DNA of 64,000 nucleotides, taken from positions 558,001-622,000 of the forward strand of contig CAVQRC010000004.1 of assembly GCA_963715045.1 (NCBI GenBank). Reading direction: 5' to 3'. The notes under the pieces are model-generated. The model was not told the origin of the DNA and did not search any database. It saw only the letters and a list, made by a program, of their open reading frames with translations. Within the stretch, counting starts at the first letter, position 1, and each line of letters starts with the position of its first letter. Shown one piece after another: positions 19,543 through 27,160 of the stretch. The position numbers and the translations under genes were made by a program. The DNA is from CAVQRC01 sp963715045 (GTDB lineage: Bacteria > Planctomycetota > Planctomycetia > Pirellulales > Lacipirellulaceae).

Positions 19543-20289
19543 ATGCCCTACGGAATGTACGTATCGGCCGAAGGCGCCCAGATGCAGTCCCGGCGTCTGG
19601 AGGTCCTGGCCAACAACCTGGCCAACGTCAATACGCCTGGATTCAAGCGGGATGTGCCGACGTTTCAAGCGCGGCTTGCCGAAGCGGTCGACCAGGGAAT
19701 CGTGCCCCCCGAGTCGGGTGGGATCGAGGATCTGGGTGGAGGTGTGATGAACACCTCGATCGTGACCGACTTTTCTCCCGGCACGATCAAACGGACCGGG
19801 ATCCCCACCGACTTCGCCCTCGCCAACCAGGGCTTCTTTGAGGTTCGCGGCGACAACGGCGAAAACCTGCTCACGCGAGCGGGCAATTTCACGCTGACGT
19901 CGACCGGGCAACTGACGACGCAGAATGGCCGGCCGGTGCTCGCCCAGGACGGGACCCCCATCACGATCACGCCCGAGGCGCCGTGGAGCATCTCCACGGA
20001 CGGGTACGTGATCCAGGAAGGATCGGCGGTTCCTCTGGCGATTGTCTCGCCACCTTCTCTGGGCGATCTCGTGAAGACCGGAGAGAACCTGTTTCGCTCG
20101 CTGGGTGAAGCCACGGCCACCGATGAACGGGTCGTCCGGCAGGGTTACCTCGAGCATTCGAGCGTCAGCCCCACGCTCGAGATGATGGCCCTCATCGAGA
20201 CGACACGGGCCTACGAAACCAACGTCAAGATGATTCAGCACCAGGACTCGATGATCGAAGGACTCGTCAGCCGAATTCTGCAAAGCTAG
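19543..20289 (+). CDS. flgF: Flagellar proximal rod / basal-body protein FlgF-like
   Basis: An axial rod protein of the flagellar basal body, exported by the flagellar secretion system. The N-terminus has the rod/hook motif LEVLANNLANVNTPGFKRD. The body shows TDFALANQGFFEVRGDNGENLLTRAGNF, shared by FlgE/F/G proteins. The C-terminus MMALIETTRAYETNVKMIQHQD forms the coiled coil that packs in the rod core. Length 248 aa fits FlgF. The gene immediately precedes flgG, the usual order. It is the first gene of a nine-gene plus-strand flagellar run. FlgF and FlgG are paralogues; I assign F by order and size. Confidence 0.88.
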   Translation: MPYGMYVSAEGAQMQSRRLEVLANNLANVNTPGFKRDVPTFQARLAEAVDQGIVPPESGGIEDLGGGVMNTSIVTDFSPGTIKRTGIPTDFALANQGFFEVRGDNGENLLTRAGNFTLTSTGQLTTQNGRPVLAQDGTPITITPEAPWSISTDGYVIQEGSAVPLAIVSPPSLGDLVKTGENLFRSLGEATATDERVVRQGYLEHSSVSPTLEMMALIETTRAYETNVKMIQHQDSMIEGLVSRILQS

Positions 20290-20349
20290 CCGCAGCCGCA
20301 GCTGCGGTCTGTCCCGACCAGCGTGGCACTTGTTCAAGGATGATTGAAG

Positions 20350-21156
20350 ATGAGTATTCAGACGCTGTACACGGCCGCGACGGGCATGGAAGCCCTCGAA
20401 ACCAAGCTCGACGTCGTGGCCAATAACCTGGCCAACATCAACACGGTTTCCTTCAAGCGGGATCGAGCCAACTTCGAAGACTTGTTCTATCGCCAGGTAC
20501 GGCTGCCCGGTGCCCTCGATGCCAACCAGGCGCCGACTTCCACCGGTATCGAGATCGGGCTGGGAACACGTGTCTCGAGCACGCAGACCGACTTCGATCA
20601 GGGTTCGTTTCAACAGACCGGCAATCAGCTCGACCTGGCGATCGAGGGAGATGGGTTCTTCGCCGTCCAGGATCCGGCAGGCGCCGGTCAGCTTTACACT
20701 CGGGCCGGCAACCTGGGAATCAACGCGAACAACCAGCTGGTGCTGGGTTCGGCATCGGACGGCAAACTGCTCGACCCGAGCGTGACGATTCCCAGCGACG
20801 CGACCGCGATCGTGATCTCGACCGACGGCCAGGTCCAGGTCCAGCAACCGGGGACACCGGAACTGAGTACGATCGGGACGATTCAGCTCAACACGTTCAT
20901 CAATCCGGACGGCCTCGAGAAGCTGGGAGACAACCTGTATCGCCAGACGGGCGCATCGGGGACCGCTCAGCTCAACACTCCCGGTACCGAGGGGACGGGA
21001 ACGATCCGCCAGGGCTCCCTGGAAGCGTCGAACGTCGAACCGGTTCAGGAACTCATCGATCTGATCACCACGCAACGTGCCTTCGAGCTCAATTCGCAAG
21101 TCGTACAGGCCGGCGACCAGGTGATGCAGACCATTTCGAACCTGCGACGGTTCTAG
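20350..21156 (+). CDS. flgG: Flagellar distal rod protein FlgG
   Basis: Main distal rod protein. The N-terminus MSIQTLYTAATGMEALET and ANNLANINTVSFKRDRANFEDL is highly typical of FlgG. The central LDLAIEGDGFFAVQ and the C-terminal NVEPVQELIDLITTQRAFE with VMQTISNLRRF also match. Length 268 aa is standard (~260). The start is ATG 20350 with AAGGA 9 bases upstream; a TTG at 20344 is less likely. It follows flgF by 60 bp. Confidence 0.95.
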   Translation: MSIQTLYTAATGMEALETKLDVVANNLANINTVSFKRDRANFEDLFYRQVRLPGALDANQAPTSTGIEIGLGTRVSSTQTDFDQGSFQQTGNQLDLAIEGDGFFAVQDPAGAGQLYTRAGNLGINANNQLVLGSASDGKLLDPSVTIPSDATAIVISTDGQVQVQQPGTPELSTIGTIQLNTFINPDGLEKLGDNLYRQTGASGTAQLNTPGTEGTGTIRQGSLEASNVEPVQELIDLITTQRAFELNSQVVQAGDQVMQTISNLRRF

Positions 21157-21230
21157 GTCCGAGGCCGCTCTGAACGGCCCTCGTTGTGACTCGACTCACT
21201 CAGCTTCTTCAGCACCACCACCGACCAGCC

Positions 21231-22310
21231 ATGTCCTTTGAATCCCACACGATCCGCTCGCGAGTCTTCCTCTTCGTCGTGGCGAGTTGCGCCACGGCCG
21301 CCGCCTCGGCGGCCGAAATCGTGTTTCGCGAGACGGCGGTGGTCGACGACAGCATCATCCGCCTCGGGGACGTCGCCGAGATTCGCGGCGACCGCCTGGC
21401 AACACGGCGGCGACTGGCCGCCCTGCCGATCATGCCCGCTCCCGACGCCAACCAGCGCCCCACGGTTCGTGTCGAGCAGATCGAGGCCTTACTGCGGGCA
21501 GCAGGCCAACCGCTCGCCGAACACCGCCTGACAGGTGCCCGGAGGGTCTCGATCACCCGCCGCGGCGGAACTGCTGCACAAAAGGCCGAGGCGGTCCGGC
21601 TTACACCCGGGCTGGTCAAGAAGGTTCACCAGGACGTGGAAGCCGTCGTTCGCGAACAACTCGACGTCTATGCGGGCCAGTCCGCACCCTGGAACATCGA
21701 GATGAAACTCGACTCCAAAGTCATGCAGATCATTACGCTGGCGACGTCGCCGATGACGGTCGAAGGCGGACGCGCTCCGTGGATCGGACCGCAGCAGTTC
21801 GAACTCCGCTTCACGACCGTTAACGGGCCTCGCGCGGTTTCCATCGATGTAAACGTCGATCTCCCCCAGAAACTTGTCATCGCCGCACGCGAATTGCCTC
21901 GAGGCGCGATGCTGTCAGCGGCCGACGTGCTCCTCGCGTGGCCCGCACCCGACCAGAGGGCTCCGTCAGCCGGAAGTGGCTATCACCGGGTCGAGGATGT
22001 CGTGGGCCTCGAAGTGAATCGACCGCTCCGGGGCGGACAGGTGTTGCTGCGTTCCAGCGTTCGTGAGCCGATCGTCGTCAGGCGGGGGGATACCGTTGCC
22101 GTGTATTCCCGGGCGTCCGGTGTCCAGGTACGCACGTTCGCCAAAGCCAGTCAGGACGGCATTCGCGGTTCACTGGTCATGGTCGAAGCGTTGGAAGACA
22201 GACAGAAGTACACCGCCCGGGTCGTCCAACGAGGCGTCGTCGAGGTCTTTTCCCAGGGGGTCAGCGCGGCCGCCTACGCCGATCGCCCGGAAGCTGCCCG
22301 ACGCCGGTAG
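21231..22310 (+). CDS. flgA: Flagella basal-body P-ring formation protein FlgA
   Basis: Periplasmic chaperone for P-ring (FlgI) assembly. A signal peptide (VFLFVVASCATAAASAAE) is followed by a long N-terminal domain and a C-terminal SAF/ChapFlgA domain: LVIAARELPRGAMLSAADVLL, DVVGLEVNRPLRGGQVL, VVRRGDTVAVYSRASGVQVRTFAKA. At 359 aa it is longer than the E. coli protein (~220 aa); the extra part is an N-terminal ~130-residue domain. I chose ATG 21231 because it places the signal peptide correctly; an upstream GTG at 21186 adds a His-rich leader. It sits before flgH and flgI, whose products form the L and P rings. Confidence 0.88.
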   Translation: MSFESHTIRSRVFLFVVASCATAAASAAEIVFRETAVVDDSIIRLGDVAEIRGDRLATRRRLAALPIMPAPDANQRPTVRVEQIEALLRAAGQPLAEHRLTGARRVSITRRGGTAAQKAEAVRLTPGLVKKVHQDVEAVVREQLDVYAGQSAPWNIEMKLDSKVMQIITLATSPMTVEGGRAPWIGPQQFELRFTTVNGPRAVSIDVNVDLPQKLVIAARELPRGAMLSAADVLLAWPAPDQRAPSAGSGYHRVEDVVGLEVNRPLRGGQVLLRSSVREPIVVRRGDTVAVYSRASGVQVRTFAKASQDGIRGSLVMVEALEDRQKYTARVVQRGVVEVFSQGVSAAAYADRPEAARRR

Positions 22311-22350
22311 AGACTTCGGTTGCAACCTACGCACACGGAGCGCGGATCAA

Positions 22351-23106
22351 ATGACGAATGAATCAGAACCAGTGATGGACGAATTCAAGATGGCCAGGGA
22401 CCGACGTTTTGCGGCATCCAGGGCTTCCCTCACAGTGAGCGTGGGATGTCTGATGATTCTCGTTTCGTTGCCGGGGCCGACCGCCTACGGCCAGGACGGC
22501 AGCCTGCTGCAACGCCCGGTCGCCGCTGACGAAGGGGCCGGCCTGACCCTCAACAACAGCTCGTTTCTGTTCGTACCTCCTCCCAAATTGAAGAGTCCCC
22601 GCGAGTTCCGCAAAGAGGACATCATCACGGTCCTGGTCGATTACCGCACGCAGGTACTCAGTGAGGGTGAATTCGAGTCCCGTCGCACGGGAATCCTCGA
22701 TGCGACGCTCTCCGACTGGGTCCTGTTTCGCAACGGCAACCTCAAGCCGTCGCCGCAGAGCGATGGAGATCCCCGCGTCGCCGGAACCCTCAGGGAGCAA
22801 TTCCGCACCGAGGGGGATCTCGACGCACGCGACTCCCTGACCTTCAAAATCGCCGCCAAGATCGTCGACGTGATGCCCAACGGCAACCTCGTCATCGAAG
22901 CCCATCAGCAGGTGCAGAACAACGAAGAAGTGTGGCAACAGTCGTTGACGGGTATTGTCCGCCGCGAGTCAATCAACCCCGACCGCACCGTCAAGAGCGA
23001 GGAAATCGCCGAGTTGCGGATCACCAAACGCGAGGTGGGGCAGGTTCGCGACGCCTACAACCGTGGCTGGCTGAAGAAGATTTACGACCAATACAAGCCG
23101 TTCTGA
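22351..23106 (+). CDS. flgH: Flagellar L-ring protein FlgH
   Basis: Outer-membrane L-ring component. The hydrophobic N-terminal segment (LTVSVGCLMILVSLPGPTAYG) is a signal peptide. The conserved core contains FRKEDIITVLVDYRTQV, DSLTFKIAAKIVDVMPNGNLVIEA and SEEIAELRITKREV. The usual FlgH lipobox cysteine is not obvious: the only nearby Cys (VGCLM) lies inside the hydrophobic core. Length 251 aa is normal. GGAG lies 10 bases before ATG 22351; ATG 22375 is also possible. The presence of L- and P-ring genes is consistent with a diderm envelope. Confidence 0.9.
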   Translation: MTNESEPVMDEFKMARDRRFAASRASLTVSVGCLMILVSLPGPTAYGQDGSLLQRPVAADEGAGLTLNNSSFLFVPPPKLKSPREFRKEDIITVLVDYRTQVLSEGEFESRRTGILDATLSDWVLFRNGNLKPSPQSDGDPRVAGTLREQFRTEGDLDARDSLTFKIAAKIVDVMPNGNLVIEAHQQVQNNEEVWQQSLTGIVRRESINPDRTVKSEEIAELRITKREVGQVRDAYNRGWLKKIYDQYKPF

Positions 23107-23187
23107 TTGATACGCGCCGCCACCGGCGGTCGCGCGGCCGCTCCCCACCGTTTCGCAATTCTGTCCTCGTCTCCCTCTCAGACTGCC

Positions 23188-24333
23188 ATGCATCGACAGC
23201 CGCTACGCTCGCCAGGTTTTTCGGGTCCGACGTTGACCGCCCGGCTATTCGCAAAGCTGCGTCCGTTTCGCCTGGTGGCTTTGATCGCCCTGACGGCGAG
23301 CGGGTGGGGTCCGACAGCAGCGACTCTTGGCCAGGAGGTCTCGATCAAGAACATCTGCCGGATCAAAGGGCAGGAAGAGAACGTGCTCCGCGGGATTGGT
23401 CTGGTTGTCGGCTTGAACGGGACCGGCGAGGCGGGGCACCTGCCAACGATGCGGGCCCTGGCGCGGAGCATGGAGATCATGGGCAGTCCGCTGACCTACG
23501 CGGGCGTACCGACGACGGAGGAACTGGATGAACTCAAACAACTCAAGAACGTGGCGATGGTGATGGTGACGGCCATCGTGCCGGGGACGGGCGCCCGCCG
23601 CGGCGACAAAGTCGATTGCCACGTGGCGGCGATCACGGGCAAGAGCCTCAGCGGGGGTCGTCTCGCGTTCGCCGCCCTGCAAGGCCCCAACACACTGGAC
23701 AACCGGGTGTACGCGCTGGCTCAGGGTCCGATCCACCTCGACGACCCCGATACGCCGCTGGTCGGTCGCGTGCATCACGGCGCCCAGTTCGAGCAGGATA
23801 TCTTCAACCCCTACTTCAAGGACGGCAAGGTAACGCTGGTGATTAATCGCAATCACGCCGATTTCGACACCGCGTCCTCGATTGCCGAACTGATTCGCAC
23901 GCAGAACTCGACCGACGCGATTGCAATCGATGCGGCCAATGTCGAGGTCGCGATCCCGGACGAGTACGCCGGCGCACCGGCGGCGTTCGTAGCCGCCATT
24001 CTCGACCGGCGGGTCTACATCCCTGCCCCCGAAGCCCGGGTGGTGGTGAACGAACGAACCGGGAGCATTGTGATCAGCGGCAACGTGAACATCGGCCCGG
24101 TTGTGGTCACGCATCGCAACCTGGTCGTCGAAACGGTCACGGCACCTGGCGGGGGCGCGGGAACGGCGAGCGAGCGGTTCGTGGCGGTTGCCGACAGCGA
24201 AGCCAGCGCGACGCGATTGCAATCACTGCTCGACGCCCTGAACGCCCTCAAGGTGCCCCCCCAGGACGTGATCGAGATCATCAAGGGCATCGACCGCAAC
24301 GGCAAGCTGCACGCCAAGCTGATCATTGAGTGA
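23188..24333 (+). CDS. flgI: Flagellar P-ring protein FlgI
   Basis: Periplasmic P-ring component, 381 aa. A signal peptide (FRLVALIALTASGWGPTAATLG) leads into the typical start VSIKNICRIKGQEENVLRGIGLVVGLNGTG. Further family features: AMVMVTAIVPGTGARRGDKVD, NRNHADFDTASSIAELI, ARVVVNERTGSIVISGNVNIGPVVV and the C-terminal ALNALKVPPQDVIEIIKGI. The stop overlaps a GTG by four bases, but the next gene more likely starts at ATG 24354. Confidence 0.95.
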   Translation: MHRQPLRSPGFSGPTLTARLFAKLRPFRLVALIALTASGWGPTAATLGQEVSIKNICRIKGQEENVLRGIGLVVGLNGTGEAGHLPTMRALARSMEIMGSPLTYAGVPTTEELDELKQLKNVAMVMVTAIVPGTGARRGDKVDCHVAAITGKSLSGGRLAFAALQGPNTLDNRVYALAQGPIHLDDPDTPLVGRVHHGAQFEQDIFNPYFKDGKVTLVINRNHADFDTASSIAELIRTQNSTDAIAIDAANVEVAIPDEYAGAPAAFVAAILDRRVYIPAPEARVVVNERTGSIVISGNVNIGPVVVTHRNLVVETVTAPGGGAGTASERFVAVADSEASATRLQSLLDALNALKVPPQDVIEIIKGIDRNGKLHAKLIIE

Positions 24334-24353
24334 CCGCGACAGGAGATCCTCCC

Positions 24354-24833
24354 ATGCATTCGATTCTCGCCAGCCAGGCCCTCGAAAACCTGCAACCGCC
24401 ACCTCAGTTGTCGCAGGTCGCGAAGCCGGGCAAGGACCCGCTCGCGCATGCCACCGAAGTCAAGGCGGCGTTCACCGACTTCTTTGGCAAGACCTTCTAC
24501 TCCCAGCTCGTCAAAGCCCTGCGGTCCGCCGAACAGAAGCCGGCCTATTTTCACGGTGGCCAGGCCGAGGAAATCTTTCGCAGCCGGCTCGATCAGACTC
24601 TCGTCGACGAGATGTCCAAGGCCACGGCCGAAAGCTTCTCGGAACCGATGTTCCGGCATCAGTTCCCGCGGTTGGCCGAGCAGTTCGACGCGGCCAAAGA
24701 GGTCCAGAAGAAACCCTTCCTCGACCAGATTGCCGCCGCCTTCGGCTCCCCCCAGGAAGCGGACCGGGGCCTGTCGACCCCGGCCACGTCACAAGATCAA
24801 CTCAGGCAGCTGAATGCTTTACGACGAAGATAG
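24354..24833 (+). CDS. flgJ: Rod-binding protein, FlgJ N-terminal domain only
   Basis: A 159-residue protein matching the N-terminal half of FlgJ, which caps the growing rod: AAFTDFFGKTFYSQLVKALRSAEQKPAYFHGGQAEEIF and DEMSKATAESFSEPMF. It lacks the C-terminal muramidase of proteobacterial FlgJ, so peptidoglycan must be opened by another enzyme. GGAG lies 8 bases before the ATG. The gene is tightly linked to flgI. Confidence 0.8.
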   Translation: MHSILASQALENLQPPPQLSQVAKPGKDPLAHATEVKAAFTDFFGKTFYSQLVKALRSAEQKPAYFHGGQAEEIFRSRLDQTLVDEMSKATAESFSEPMFRHQFPRLAEQFDAAKEVQKKPFLDQIAAAFGSPQEADRGLSTPATSQDQLRQLNALRRR

Positions 24834-24917
24834 AACGGCGGACCAATCCGTCGCCCGCTCTTGTGAGCCGGCACGTCAGCACTCAAGGCCATGACTCTCC
24901 TCTGAACGCCACCGCTC

Positions 24918-25403
24918 ATGCCAGTACCCAGTGAGTCCGATATCGCGGCCCTGCTCAACGACCTGATGGCCGTGCAGGGTGAATTGCTCGCGTTGCTCGC
25001 GCGGAAGCAGTCGCTGATCCGCGAGAAAGACACGGCCGGACTGGCGGAACTGCCGGCCCAGGAGGAAACGCTCATCAAGCGGCTGGCCGAGTGCCACGCC
25101 CGCCGGGAGAAGTTCCTCCAAGACGCCCAGGCGGATGGCGTCGCCGCCAACAGCATCCTCTCGCTGGCAGGACAACTGCCCGAGGGGCGTCAGAGCCGAC
25201 TCTACGCAACCGTCAAGGACGCCCAAACCCAGTCCAGATTGCTCTATCACCAAAGTCTCGCCAACTGGGTAATTGTCCAACGCTCGTTAATCCATCTCTC
25301 TCAGATGATCGAGATTATTGCTACTGGCGGACGCTCCCGGCCGACTTATTCCAGAGAGGGAAAGTCGGTCGAAAGTGGGTCGCTCGTGGATCACGCCGCG
25401 TAG
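24918..25403 (+). CDS. flgN: Flagellar export chaperone FlgN
   Basis: A 161-residue all-helical cytoplasmic protein. The region IAALLNDLMAVQGELLALLARKQSLIREKD matches FlgN, and the second helical half ends near SLIHLSQMIEIIA. FlgN binds the hook-filament junction proteins FlgK and FlgL before export; their genes follow directly (46 bp to flgK). The C-terminal ~25 residues are polar and probably disordered. Recognition rests on position plus the helical pattern. Confidence 0.8.
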   Translation: MPVPSESDIAALLNDLMAVQGELLALLARKQSLIREKDTAGLAELPAQEETLIKRLAECHARREKFLQDAQADGVAANSILSLAGQLPEGRQSRLYATVKDAQTQSRLLYHQSLANWVIVQRSLIHLSQMIEIIATGGRSRPTYSREGKSVESGSLVDHAA

Positions 25404-25448
25404 GCTGAGTCGAGTCGCGACCCGCCCTGGCAACGCTGGCGGGAACGA

Positions 25449-27148
25449 ATGTCGCTGTTCGGCTCGATCAACATGGCGGCCAATACGCTGCGGACGATGC
25501 AAATCGGTCTGCACGTCGTGGGCAACAATATCTCGAACGCGAATACCGAGGGGTTCGTCCGCGAGCAGACGATCTTCACTCCGGCACCCGTTTTGCGGCT
25601 GGACAATATTGTCGTCGGCACGGGCGTTCAGATCGAAGGCATCGTGCAGGTCGTCGACGCCTTCACGCAGAGCCGGCTGGTCGCTGCCGCGGGCGAACGG
25701 GGGGCGGCCGAAGTTCAGGAAGACACCTTCGCCCAGCTCGAACGGATCCTGGGCGAGCTGACCGATACGGACATCAGCTCGGCCATGTCGGACTTCTTCG
25801 CGAGTATCAGCGATGTGCTGAACCAGCCGGAAGATACGTCGATGCGGAGCCTGGCCGTGCTGGCAGGTGAGACGCTGGCCGAGACCGTGGGCCGGGTGTC
25901 GAGTCGGGCGGATGACCTGCACACGGCGCTGAACGAGCGGACCGAGTCGATTGCCGCGGAAGTCAATCGACTGACGGACGAAATCTATCGGCTGAACGGT
26001 CAGATTTCTGCCGCGGAGGGAGGCATCGCGGGCAAAGGGAACGCGGGGACGCTGCGAAACCAGCGGAACGTGGCCGTGAGCCGCTTGTCGGAGATCCTGC
26101 GGGTGGATGTTCGCGAGCAGCCCAGTGGTGCCCTCAACGTGCTGGTAGGCGGCGAATTCATCGTCTTCGAGGGTCACCGTCAGGAAGTTTCGCTGGAGAC
26201 ATCCACGGAGAACGGTCCCGCGGTGGAGTATCTGGTGTTCGAAGACAGTCGTTCGCGAATTCGGGCCACTGGCGGCGAACTTGCCGGACTGTATGACGCC
26301 CGAGACAACATCGTCCGCAGTTTCTCCAACCGACTCGACGATTTCGCGTCCACGCTGATCAATGAATTCAATACGGTCTTTTCCCGCGGCCAGGGGATCA
26401 AGGGCTACGATCAACTTTCGGCGGCGACGACGATTCTGTCCCCCAACGCCCCGCTCGACGCGGCCGGCCTGCCGTTCAGTCCCTACGAGCGGCTCCTTCG
26501 AAGTTCAGCTCTACAACGAGGAATCGGGACTGACCGAGACCCATACGGTGCTGATCAACATCGACGGTCTCGACACGGACACGACCGTCGGACGACGTCG
26601 TGGCAGCGATCGATGCCATCGACGGTATTGAAGCGGCGATTTCGACGAACGGCGAGTTGACGATCTCGAGCGCGTCGGCGGGAACTCAGTTCGCGTTCGC
26701 CGGCGATACCAGCGGGACGCTGGCGGCCCTTGGAATCAACACGTTTTTTACCGGCACCCGCGCCCGCGACCTCGCCGTCAATGACAAGATCGTCAACGAC
26801 CATGGTTTGTTCGCGGCCAGTCGGAACGGTGTCGGAGAAGATACCGAACTTGCCGTCGAACTGGCCGGATTCGCCGATCGACCGCTCGAATCGGTCGGCG
26901 AACGAAGCATCACCGACATCTACGACGAAATCGTCAACAACGTGGCCCACGGCTCGGCGGCCGCGATCACGATCGCCGATGGCCTCCGTGTGTTCGAAGG
27001 CACGCTGTCGGCCGAAATGCAAGCCATCTCGGGCGTCAATCTCGATGAGGAGATTGTCGAGATGGTGACGCTGCAACGCATTTACCAGGCATCCGCCCGG
27101 TACATCCAGGAAGTCTCCGGGCTGCTCGACGTCCTCGTCAATCTGTAG
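25449..27148 (+). CDS. flgK: Hook-filament junction protein FlgK, with two frame breaks
   Basis: First junction protein (HAP1). The N-terminus has TLRTMQIGLHVVGNNISNANTEGFVREQ. The middle shows NRLTDEIYRLNGQISAAE and RNVAVSRLSEILRVDVRE. The C-terminus contains VNLDEEIVEMVTLQRIYQASARYIQEVSGLLDVLVNL. The frame changes twice: near 26481 (extra C in CCC) and near 26590 (extra G). Removing one base at each point gives a continuous 565-residue protein with the FlgK-typical FSPTSGSFEVQLYNEESG and TTVDDVVAAIDAID. Two separate single-base insertions 110 bp apart in an essential flagellar gene suggest consensus error. GGCGGGAACGA precedes the start. Confidence 0.88.
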
Positions 27149-27160
27149 GCAGGAGAGCTG

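Noticed and set aside
26475..26600. Programmed ribosomal frameshifting in flgK
   Set aside because: Two shifts in the same direction are needed, 110 bp apart, with no slippery heptamer or downstream pseudoknot; many other genes in the window show similar single-base breaks.
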